From an uncultured Burkholderiales bacterium (GTDB lineage: Bacteria > Pseudomonadota > Gammaproteobacteria > Burkholderiales > Burkholderiaceae_C): DNA of 38,796 bases. Where the stretch lies: positions 1-38,796 of the forward strand of contig CAIQBO010000048.1 in the NCBI GenBank assembly GCA_903870145.1. The letters run 5' to 3'. The notes under the pieces are model-generated. The model saw only the letters and a list, made by a program, of their open reading frames with translations. It did not search any database and was not told the DNA's origin. Each line of letters begins with the position of its first letter. Position 1 is the first letter of the stretch. Of the stretch, positions 32,767 through 38,796 are shown piece by piece. The translations under genes were made by a program, and so were the position numbers.

Positions 32767-33483
32767 ATGACAAGCGAATCACCCTCTACTGGACAAGCCC
32801 CTGCGGGCGTTGCCTTTCCCAAAAATATCAAAAGTTTTGTCAAGCGTGCAGGCCGCACCACCACCGGCCAAGCCAAGGCCATGGAAGTTTGGGGGCCGCA
32901 GTTCATTTTAAAATATGCACCACAAAATTTGAACCTGCCAGCAGCCTTTGGTCGCACAGCGCCGGTGATTTTGGAGATCGGTTTTGGCATGGGCGAGGCC
33001 ACAGCGCACATCGCTCAAGTGCGGCCGTCTGACAATTTTTTGTGCTGCGAAGTGCACGAGCCGGGTGTGGGCGCTTTGCTCAAACGCATTGGCGAGCAAG
33101 GCCTTGAGCACATCCGAATTTTGCAGCACGATGCCGTGGAGGTGATCGAGCACATGCTGGCGCCCCAGAGCTTGGCGGGTGTGCACATTTTCTTTCCCGA
33201 TCCTTGGCACAAATCCAAACACAACAAACGCCGATTGATTCAAGCGCCCTGGGTGGCCCAATTGGCCAGCCGCTTAGAGCATGGCGCCTACCTGCACTGC
33301 GCCACAGATTGGCAGCCCTATGCGGAGCAAATGTTGGAGGTCTTGAGCGCTGAGCCATTGCTGTGCAACACCAGCGCTCAAGGCTATGCAGCCAAGCCCG
33401 ACTACCGCCCCTTGACCAAATTTGAAAACCGCGGGCTGCGTTTGGGCCACGGGGTGTGGGACCTGGTTTTCAAGCGCGTCTGA
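32767..33483 (+). CDS. trmB: tRNA (guanine-N7)-methyltransferase TrmB
   Basis: TrmB makes 7-methylguanosine at position 46 of tRNA variable loops using SAM. The SAM site is [11 protein letters not shown], and [18 protein letters not shown] (quoted as [15 protein letters not shown]) is the conserved substrate loop. From the ATG at 32767 it has 238 residues, matching E. coli (239); the frame is open 26 codons upstream but that part overlaps gluQ and is not family-like. The N-terminal 40 residues are Pro/Lys/Thr-rich and probably flexible. The pseudouridine synthase begins five bases after its stop. Confidence 0.97.
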   Translation: MTSESPSTGQAPAGVAFPKNIKSFVKRAGRTTTGQAKAMEVWGPQFILKYAPQNLNLPAAFGRTAPVILEIGFGMGEATAHIAQVRPSDNFLCCEVHEPGVGALLKRIGEQGLEHIRILQHDAVEVIEHMLAPQSLAGVHIFFPDPWHKSKHNKRRLIQAPWVAQLASRLEHGAYLHCATDWQPYAEQMLEVLSAEPLLCNTSAQGYAAKPDYRPLTKFENRGLRLGHGVWDLVFKRV

Positions 33484-33487
33484 AGCC

Positions 33488-34435
33488 GTGCACAACTTGC
33501 CCTTGCCAATCAAACACGGGGTGGGGCCCAGTTGTGTGTCTGTGCCGCCCGGCACTTTGCCCTGCATTTTGGATTTTTTGGTAGCGCGCTTTCCTGCGAT
33601 TGAGCGCTCCATATGGCAGCAGCGAATTGAACAAGGCGATGTGTTGACCGCACAAGGTTTGCGCGTCACGGCCGAGCAGACTTGCACGGGTCTGAAACAA
33701 CTTTTTTACTACCGCCATGTGCCTGGCGAGATTCCTCTGCCCTTCAAAGTTGAAGTGATTTTTCAAGACGCGCATTTGGTCGTAGCTGACAAACCGCACT
33801 TCATGCCCGTGACCCCGATCGGGCGCTATGTGCAGCAAAGTTTGTTGGTGCAACTCAAGCACACATTGGGCTTGCCTCATTTGTGCCCGCTGCACCGCAT
33901 AGACCGAGAAACCGCGGGTTTGGTCTTGTTTGGCATTGCCCCACAAGAGCGCCACGCCTACCATGATTTGTTTCACCACAGACGGGTCCACAAGGTCTAC
34001 GAAGCCATTGCAGCCAGGCCTGAAGCCTCGCGCTTAGCGCCTGTGTTTCCTTTGACGCATCGCAGCCTGATGGTGGAGGATGAATTGTTTTTCCGAATGC
34101 GCGAAGCCAAAGTTTCAGATGCCGCGCAGTACAACAGCGAAACACACATTGAATTTTTAGAAGACGTGTTTCAAACTGAGGCAGGTGCTGAGCCTGCTTT
34201 AGCGCGCTACCGTTTAAGACCCGTGACAGGCCGGCGGCATCAACTGCGCGTACACATGAACGCACTCGGATTGCCATTGTGGGGCGATCAGTTTTACCCT
34301 CAAGTTTTAAGAGGCCCCGATGAAACAGATGACTTCAGCCAAACCTTGCAATTGCTGGCCAAAAGCATTTCGTTTCAAGACCCCATCACCGGCGCGCTGC
34401 GGGCCTTTGAAAGCCAACTGAAGTTGCAGTTTTAG
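33488..34435 (+). CDS. RluA-family pseudouridine synthase
   Basis: An RNA uridine isomerase of 315 residues from GTG at 33488. The catalytic Asp is D139 in LHRIDRETAGLVLF; RPVTGRRHQLRVHM near 265-278 is the second RluA block. An S4-like N-terminal region (ILDFLVARFPAIERSIWQQR) is present but divergent. The RNA target (rRNA or tRNA) cannot be told by eye. The open frame extends upstream into trmB, but the GTG five bases after the trmB stop gives a normal N-terminus. It converges on alaS with four bases between stop codons. Confidence 0.92.
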   Translation: MHNLPLPIKHGVGPSCVSVPPGTLPCILDFLVARFPAIERSIWQQRIEQGDVLTAQGLRVTAEQTCTGLKQLFYYRHVPGEIPLPFKVEVIFQDAHLVVADKPHFMPVTPIGRYVQQSLLVQLKHTLGLPHLCPLHRIDRETAGLVLFGIAPQERHAYHDLFHHRRVHKVYEAIAARPEASRLAPVFPLTHRSLMVEDELFFRMREAKVSDAAQYNSETHIEFLEDVFQTEAGAEPALARYRLRPVTGRRHQLRVHMNALGLPLWGDQFYPQVLRGPDETDDFSQTLQLLAKSISFQDPITGALRAFESQLKLQF

Positions 34436-34439
34436 CGGA

Positions 34440-37064
34440 TCACAAACGCTCAGTGACCCAAGCTTGTACGCTGGCCAAAGCTGGCGTCAAATGACGCGGG
34501 TCGGTGCCGCCGGCCATGGCCATGTCGGGCTTGCCACCGCCTTTGCCGCCAACTTGCTGGGCCACAAAATTGACCAATTCACCGGCCTTGACTTTGCCGA
34601 CTGCGTCCGCCGTGACGCCGGCGGCCAGCTGCACTTTTTCGCCATCCACCGCAGCCAAGACAATCACTGCGCTGTGAAGTTTGTCTTTGAGTTTGTCCAC
34701 CGTGTCACGCAAAATTTTGGCGTCAGCGCCAGGCAACAAGGCTGCCAAAATGTTCACGCCTTTGACCGCCACGGCTTGATTCATCAACTCATCGCCTTGC
34801 GACGAAGCCATCTTGCCTTTGAGCGCAGTCATTTCTTTTTCCAAAGTTTTGACATGCTCGAGCACTTGGGCAATGCGGCTGTTCAACTCTGCAGCGGGGG
34901 CTTTCAAACTGCCAGCGGCTTGCGCCACAGTGGCTTCCAGTGATTGCACATAGGCCAGCGCATTGGCGCCGGTGATGGCCTCGATGCGCCTGACACCCGC
35001 GGCCACGCCGCTCTCCGCCAGCACTTTAAACATGCCAATGTCGCCGGTGCGCAGCACATGCGTGCCGCCGCACAATTCGCGGCTGCTGCCAATGTCCAGC
35101 ACACGCACAGATTCACCGTATTTCTCGCCAAACAACATCATGGCGCCAGTTTTTTGCGCTGACTCAATGTCCATCACACGCGCTTGCGTGGCAGCGTTGT
35201 TCCATATTTCTTGATTCACTTTGGCTTCAATCGCCAAGATTTGTGCATCGGTTACAGGGGCATTGTGGGCAAAGTCAAAGCGCGTGCGATCGGCGTTGAC
35301 CAAGGAGCCTTTTTGTTGCACATGCTCACCCAGCACTTCGCGTAAAGCTTTGTGCATCAGGTGCGTGACGGAGTGGTTGCGCTGGGTGGCTGTGCGCAGC
35401 TCGGTGTCCACTTGCGCTTGCATGGCATCACCAACTTGGAGGCTGCCTTGCGTCAATTGACCATGGTGGCCAAACACATCAGCTTTGATCTTCAAAGTAT
35501 CTGCCACTTGAAATTTTGCATCTTCGTTTTGCAGCCAGCCTTGGTCGCCCACTTGACCGCCAGATTCCGCATAAAACGGTGTGCTGCTCAGAACCACCAC
35601 ACCGGACTGTCCGACTTGTAGTTTTTGGACGGCCGCACCCTCCACATACAACGCCAACACTTTGGCCTGGCTGTGCAAGCCTTCATAGCCCACAAAGGCA
35701 TTGCCAGCTCCTGTGTAGTCCAAGGCGCGGTCCATCTTGAATTTGCCTGCAGCACGTGCTTGATTTTTTTGCCGTTCCATGGCCGCTGTGAAACCGGCTT
35801 CGTCCACAGTCAAGCCGCGCTCGCGGCAAACATCGCCTGATAAATCCAGCGGAAAGCCATAGGTGTCGTGCAATTTGAAAGCCACCTCGCCTGGCAAGAC
35901 TTGCACGCCGCCCGCAAGTGCGGAGTCCAAAATTTCCATGCCAATTTCAAGCGTTTCAAAAAAGCGCTCTTCCTCGGCTTTCAAGATCTCTGTGATGCGT
36001 TGGGATTGCGCGGCCAAGCTGGGATAAGCCTGCCCCATCAGGGCCACCAAGTCAGGCACCAGTTTGTGAAAGAACGGTGTTTTTTGGCCCAGCTTGTAAC
36101 CGTGGCGAATGGCGCGACGCACGATGCGCCGCTGCACATAGCCGCGCCCCTCGTTGCTGGGCAGCACACCATCACTGACCAAAAAAGCCGTCGCGCGAAT
36201 GTGATCTGCAATCACGCGCAAAGATTTATGCTGCAAATCTTTGCAGCCTGTCTCACGCGAAGCGGCTTGGATGAGTTGATCAAACAAATCAATTTCGTAA
36301 TTGCTGTGCACATGCTGCATGATCGCGGCCAGACGCTCCAGGCCCATGCCTGTGTCCACGCAAGGTGCGGGTAAATTTTTGACACTGCCGTCGGGCTGCA
36401 TGTCGAACTGCATGAACACGTTGTTCCAAATTTCAATGTAGCGGTCGCCGTCTTGCTCAGGACTGCCGGGCGGCCCACCAGCCACTTCGGGGCCGTGGTC
36501 GTAAAAAATTTCAGAGCAAGGTCCGCAAGGGCCTGTGTCGGCCATCATCCAGAAGTTGTCGGACATGTAACGCCCGCCTTTGTTGTCGCCAATGCGAACC
36601 ACACGCTCAGGGGGCAGGCCAATTTCTTTCGTCCAAATATCGTAGGCTTCGTCGTCTTCGATGTAGACGGTGGCCCACAGTTTGTCGGCTGGCAGTTTGT
36701 AAACTTCGGTCAACAACTCCCAGGCCCATTTCAAGCTTTCACGCTTGAAATAATCACCAAAGCTCCAGTTGCCCAACATTTCAAAAAAGGTATGGTGGCG
36801 TGCGGTGTAGCCCACATTTTCCAAATCATTGTGCTTGCCCCCGGCCCTTAAACAAGCTTGCACTGAAGCAGCGCGCACGTAACTGCGTTTGTCTGAGCCT
36901 AAAAACACATCCTTGAACTGAACCATGCCCGAGTTGGTGAACATCAAGGTGGGGTCGTTGCCAGGAACCAAGGGGCTAGAGGCCACAACGGTGTGCCCTT
37001 TGGACGCAAAAAAGTCTAAGAAAGTTTTGCGAATATCGGCAACTGAAATTGAAGGTGTGCTCAT
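34440..37064 (-). CDS. alaS: Alanyl-tRNA synthetase AlaS
   Basis: AlaS charges tRNA-Ala by recognising the G3-U70 pair. The 874 residues match E. coli (876). The class II catalytic domain begins [14 protein letters not shown], with [22 protein letters not shown]; the editing domain has the zinc motifs [11 protein letters not shown] and [13 protein letters not shown]; a C-Ala domain ends the protein. The ATG at 37064 ([13 protein letters not shown]) is chosen; a TTG four codons earlier is less likely. It is transcribed away from gabD, with a hairpin and T-run in its leader. Confidence 0.97.
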   Translation of the reverse strand: MSTPSISVADIRKTFLDFFASKGHTVVASSPLVPGNDPTLMFTNSGMVQFKDVFLGSDKRSYVRAASVQACLRAGGKHNDLENVGYTARHHTFFEMLGNWSFGDYFKRESLKWAWELLTEVYKLPADKLWATVYIEDDEAYDIWTKEIGLPPERVVRIGDNKGGRYMSDNFWMMADTGPCGPCSEIFYDHGPEVAGGPPGSPEQDGDRYIEIWNNVFMQFDMQPDGSVKNLPAPCVDTGMGLERLAAIMQHVHSNYEIDLFDQLIQAASRETGCKDLQHKSLRVIADHIRATAFLVSDGVLPSNEGRGYVQRRIVRRAIRHGYKLGQKTPFFHKLVPDLVALMGQAYPSLAAQSQRITEILKAEEERFFETLEIGMEILDSALAGGVQVLPGEVAFKLHDTYGFPLDLSGDVCRERGLTVDEAGFTAAMERQKNQARAAGKFKMDRALDYTGAGNAFVGYEGLHSQAKVLALYVEGAAVQKLQVGQSGVVVLSSTPFYAESGGQVGDQGWLQNEDAKFQVADTLKIKADVFGHHGQLTQGSLQVGDAMQAQVDTELRTATQRNHSVTHLMHKALREVLGEHVQQKGSLVNADRTRFDFAHNAPVTDAQILAIEAKVNQEIWNNAATQARVMDIESAQKTGAMMLFGEKYGESVRVLDIGSSRELCGGTHVLRTGDIGMFKVLAESGVAAGVRRIEAITGANALAYVQSLEATVAQAAGSLKAPAAELNSRIAQVLEHVKTLEKEMTALKGKMASSQGDELMNQAVAVKGVNILAALLPGADAKILRDTVDKLKDKLHSAVIVLAAVDGEKVQLAAGVTADAVGKVKAGELVNFVAQQVGGKGGGKPDMAMAGGTDPRHLTPALASVQAWVTERL

Positions 37065-37084
37065 GGGGTGGTGCAAATTGTGGG

Positions 37085-37105
37085 CACCTCTTTCACAAGA
37101 GGGGC
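37085..37105 (-). other. Hairpin in the alaS leader
   Basis: On the minus strand CCTCTT-GTGA-AAGAGG forms a perfect 6-base stem with a 4-base loop, extendable by a GC pair past one mismatch, about 20 bases before the alaS start. A T6 run lies just upstream of it in the transcript. It is not a terminator, as the Ts precede the stem; an AlaRS or ribosome-access control element is possible. Confidence 0.35.
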
Positions 37106-37153
37106 AAAAAAGCCAAATGCTGCCTGTAACGAGGTGGCAGACTTAACTGATCC

Positions 37154-37161
37154 ATTATAAG
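37154..37161. promoter_or_regulatory. Candidate bidirectional -10 between alaS and gabD
   Basis: ATTATAAG reads as a perfect TATAAT on the minus strand (37159-37154) facing alaS and as TATAAG on the plus strand (37156-37161) facing gabD. Leaders would be about 83 bases for alaS and 35 for gabD. A near-hairpin GAAGGCTG-CTAA-CAGCTTC at 37165-37183 lies in the gabD leader. No strong -35 was found on either side. Confidence 0.45.
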
Positions 37162-37201
37162 ATTGAAGGCTGCTAACAGCTTCAAGCCACTGGAGACCCT
37201 C

Positions 37202-38680
37202 ATGGACATGAAAACTTCCCCCCTCGCCTTGCTCAACGACCCCAGCTTGCTGAAAACCGACGCATTGATCAATGGCGTGTGGCTCAGTGGCGCATCACGC
37301 TTTGATGTTTGCGACCCTGCCTCGGGCGCCAAACTGGCCAGCGTGGCCAACTTGGGTCCTGCCGATGCCAAGGCCGCCATTGATGCGGCCAATGCCGCAT
37401 TGCCTGCTTGGCGCAGCAAGACCGGTAAAGAGCGCAGCATCTTGTTGCGCAAATGGTATGACCTATTGATGGCCAATGTGGACGATTTGGCTCGCATCAT
37501 GACATCCGAGCAAGGCAAGCCCTTGGCCGAGGCCAAAGGCGAAGTGACTTACGGCGCCAGTTTTGTTGAGTGGTATGCCGAAGAAGCCAAACGCGTCAAC
37601 GGCGAGACCTTGCCCCAGTTTGACAACAACCGCCGCCTCTTGGTTTTAAAGCAACCCATCGGTGTTTGTGCAGCCATCACGCCATGGAACTTTCCCCTGG
37701 CCATGATCACACGCAAAGTAGCGCCGGCGCTGGCCGCAGGTTGCACCGTGGTGATCAAGCCTGCGGAGCTAACACCTTTGACGGCTTTGGCCGCAGCTGA
37801 ATTGGCAATGCGCGCAGGTATTCCTGCTGGCGTGATCAACCTCTTGACCGCTGACACAGACAACAGCATTGCAGTGGGCAAAGTGTTTTGTGCCAGCAGC
37901 ATCGTGCGCCACATCAGCTTTACGGGCAGCACCGAGGTGGGCCGAATTTTGATGGCGCAATCAGCCCCATCGGTGAAAAAATTGTCACTGGAATTGGGCG
38001 GCAACGCGCCCTTCATTGTGTTTGACGACGCCGACATCGACAGCGCCGTCGAAGGCGCCATGGCCAGCAAATACAGAAATGCCGGGCAGACCTGCGTGTG
38101 TGCCAATCGCCTGTACGTGCAAGAGGCCGTGTACGATGAATTTGTTGAAAAATTTGCCGCCAAAGTCAAAACTTTGAAAGTTGGCAATGGCTTTGAGGAA
38201 GGCGTGGTGCAAGGGCCTTTGATCGAGCCGGCTGCGCTTGAAAAAGTTTTGCGTCATTTGGAAGATGCCAAAGCCAAGGGCGGTGTTTTATTGGCTGGTG
38301 GCAACGCCCTGAAGGGTCAGTTTTTTGAACCCACCGTGATCGGCAACGCCACAGCAGACATGCTGTGCGCCAAGGAAGAAACCTTTGGGCCATTTGCGCC
38401 CATTTTTAAATTCAAAACCGATCAAGAAGCTATTGACGCGGCCAACAACACAGAATTTGGTTTGGCCAGTTATTTCTACAGCCGCGATGTGGGCCGCATT
38501 TTTCGCATCAGCGAAGCACTCGAATACGGCATGGTGGGCATCAATGTCGGCGTGATTGCCACGGAACACGTGCCCTTTGGCGGCGTCAAACAATCGGGTC
38601 TGGGTCGCGAGGGCTCACACCACGGCATGGAGGAGTACTTGGAGATGAAGTACCTGTGCATGGGCGATATTCTGAAGTAA
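37202..38680 (+). CDS. gabD: NAD(P)-dependent succinate-semialdehyde dehydrogenase
   Basis: An aldehyde dehydrogenase of 492 residues, best matching GabD, which oxidises succinate semialdehyde to succinate in GABA and related catabolism. The cofactor site is TPWNFPLAMITRK and FTGSTEVGR; the general base is E264 in LELGGNAPF and the nucleophile C298 in GQTCVCANR. The ATG at 37202 has GGAG six bases upstream; the frame is open from 37163 but the extra residues are not family-like. No GABA transaminase is nearby. tRNA-Gly follows 25 bases after the stop. Confidence 0.95.
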   Translation: MDMKTSPLALLNDPSLLKTDALINGVWLSGASRFDVCDPASGAKLASVANLGPADAKAAIDAANAALPAWRSKTGKERSILLRKWYDLLMANVDDLARIMTSEQGKPLAEAKGEVTYGASFVEWYAEEAKRVNGETLPQFDNNRRLLVLKQPIGVCAAITPWNFPLAMITRKVAPALAAGCTVVIKPAELTPLTALAAAELAMRAGIPAGVINLLTADTDNSIAVGKVFCASSIVRHISFTGSTEVGRILMAQSAPSVKKLSLELGGNAPFIVFDDADIDSAVEGAMASKYRNAGQTCVCANRLYVQEAVYDEFVEKFAAKVKTLKVGNGFEEGVVQGPLIEPAALEKVLRHLEDAKAKGGVLLAGGNALKGQFFEPTVIGNATADMLCAKEETFGPFAPIFKFKTDQEAIDAANNTEFGLASYFYSRDVGRIFRISEALEYGMVGINVGVIATEHVPFGGVKQSGLGREGSHHGMEEYLEMKYLCMGDILK

Positions 38681-38688
38681 GGCCCAGC

Positions 38689-38694
38689 TACAAT
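38689..38694 (+). promoter_or_regulatory. Candidate -10 of tRNA-Gly
   Basis: TACAAT lies 11 bases before the tRNA 5' end, in the 25-base gap after gabD. The matching -35 would fall inside gabD and is poor. Confidence 0.4.
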
Positions 38695-38705
38695 CAGTGC
38701 ATTCT

Positions 38706-38779
38706 GCGGGCGTCGTTCAATGGCAGGACTCTTGCTTCCCAAGCAAATAACGTGGGTTCGATTCCCATCGCCCGCTCCA
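38706..38779 (+). tRNA. tRNA-Gly(CCC) with encoded CCA
   Basis: Acceptor GCGGGCG pairs with CGCCCGC, followed by discriminator T and an encoded CCA at 38777-38779. The D arm is GTTC-AATGGCA-GGAC, the anticodon loop TTCCCAA gives anticodon CCC, and the T arm is GTGGG-TTCGATT-CCCAT. Sequence and layout closely resemble E. coli tRNA-Gly(CCC). The anticodon stem CTTGC/GCAAA has a C-A mismatch at its outermost pair (27-43). It reads GGG glycine codons. Confidence 0.95.
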
Positions 38780-38796
38780 TCTGGGTTATCTCAGGC

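Noticed and set aside
37163..37201. Upstream start extending gabD by 13 residues
   Set aside because: The extra residues are not dehydrogenase-like, and GGAG at 37192-37195 sits correctly for the ATG at 37202.
1..38796. Insertion sequences, prophage, CRISPR arrays or integrated elements, including att-like repeats at the two edge tRNA genes
   Set aside because: No transposase, integrase, phage or Cas gene is seen, and no spaced direct repeats or tRNA 3'-end duplications were found by eye.

Overview
The window looks like a chromosomal housekeeping segment of a betaproteobacterium in Burkholderiales, most likely Comamonadaceae (Limnohabitans/Rhodoferax/Polaromonas-like). This is judged from protein style, the cysS-alkA-accA-tilS-lysC and ribD-ribE-ribBX-ribH-nusB gene orders, and moderate G+C by eye; no alignment was run. 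Coding density is very high. No intergenic stretch exceeds 300 bases, and I saw no insertion sequence, prophage, CRISPR array or rRNA. tRNA genes lie at both edges: tRNA-Ser(GCT), clipped at its 3' end by the left edge, and tRNA-Gly(CCC) at the right.

Layout. 1-5436 (minus): tRNA-Ser, lysC, tilS, accA, an AlkA-type glycosylase and cysS, all co-directional and partly overlapping. 5568-8023 (plus): an exported TPR protein, a periplasmic and a cytoplasmic cyclophilin, and lpxH. 8033-11200 (minus): a 1055-residue DUF349 protein with long disordered segments. 11324-13864 (plus): a membrane-anchored lytic transglycosylase, glyA and nrdR. 13865-17459: a type IV minor-pilin set, fimT (minus) diverging from pilE-pilW-pilX-pilV (plus), with no pilY1. 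17483-21476: riboflavin operon ribD-ribE-ribBX-ribH running into nusB. 21480-24020: ybgC-tolQ-tolR-tolA, without tolB-pal. 24023-27508 (minus): dnaE. 27642-28397: short trhO. 28381-30717: a flavodoxin-family protein and a pirin (minus), divergent from a LysR regulator (plus). 30727-34435 (plus): a renalase-like FAD oxidoreductase, gluQ, trmB and an RluA-type pseudouridine synthase. 34440-37064 (minus): alaS. 37202-38680 (plus): succinate-semialdehyde dehydrogenase, followed by tRNA-Gly.

Themes. tRNA biology is heavily represented (tilS, cysS, trhO, gluQ, trmB, a pseudouridine synthase, alaS and two tRNA genes). Envelope functions (lpxH, lytic transglycosylase, tolQRA, minor pilins, periplasmic PpiA) form a second theme, and flavin synthesis with flavin-using enzymes a third.

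The most unusual signals are small-scale. Several starts (dnaE, trhO, trmB, renalase-like) have a -10-like TAnnnT hexamer only 6-7 bases upstream and no Shine-Dalgarno, which predicts leaderless mRNAs; in two of them the hexamer is built on the stop codon of the previous gene. Two divergent intergenic regions hold a TATA palindrome that reads as a -10 on both strands. All five convergent gene pairs abut or overlap without room for an intrinsic terminator. A C9 tract follows the GTG start of the transglycosylase. The minor-pilin operon has two members lacking Glu+5. I did not find a clearly new multi-gene system; the DUF349 protein and the pilin operon are the best candidates for uncharacterised biology.
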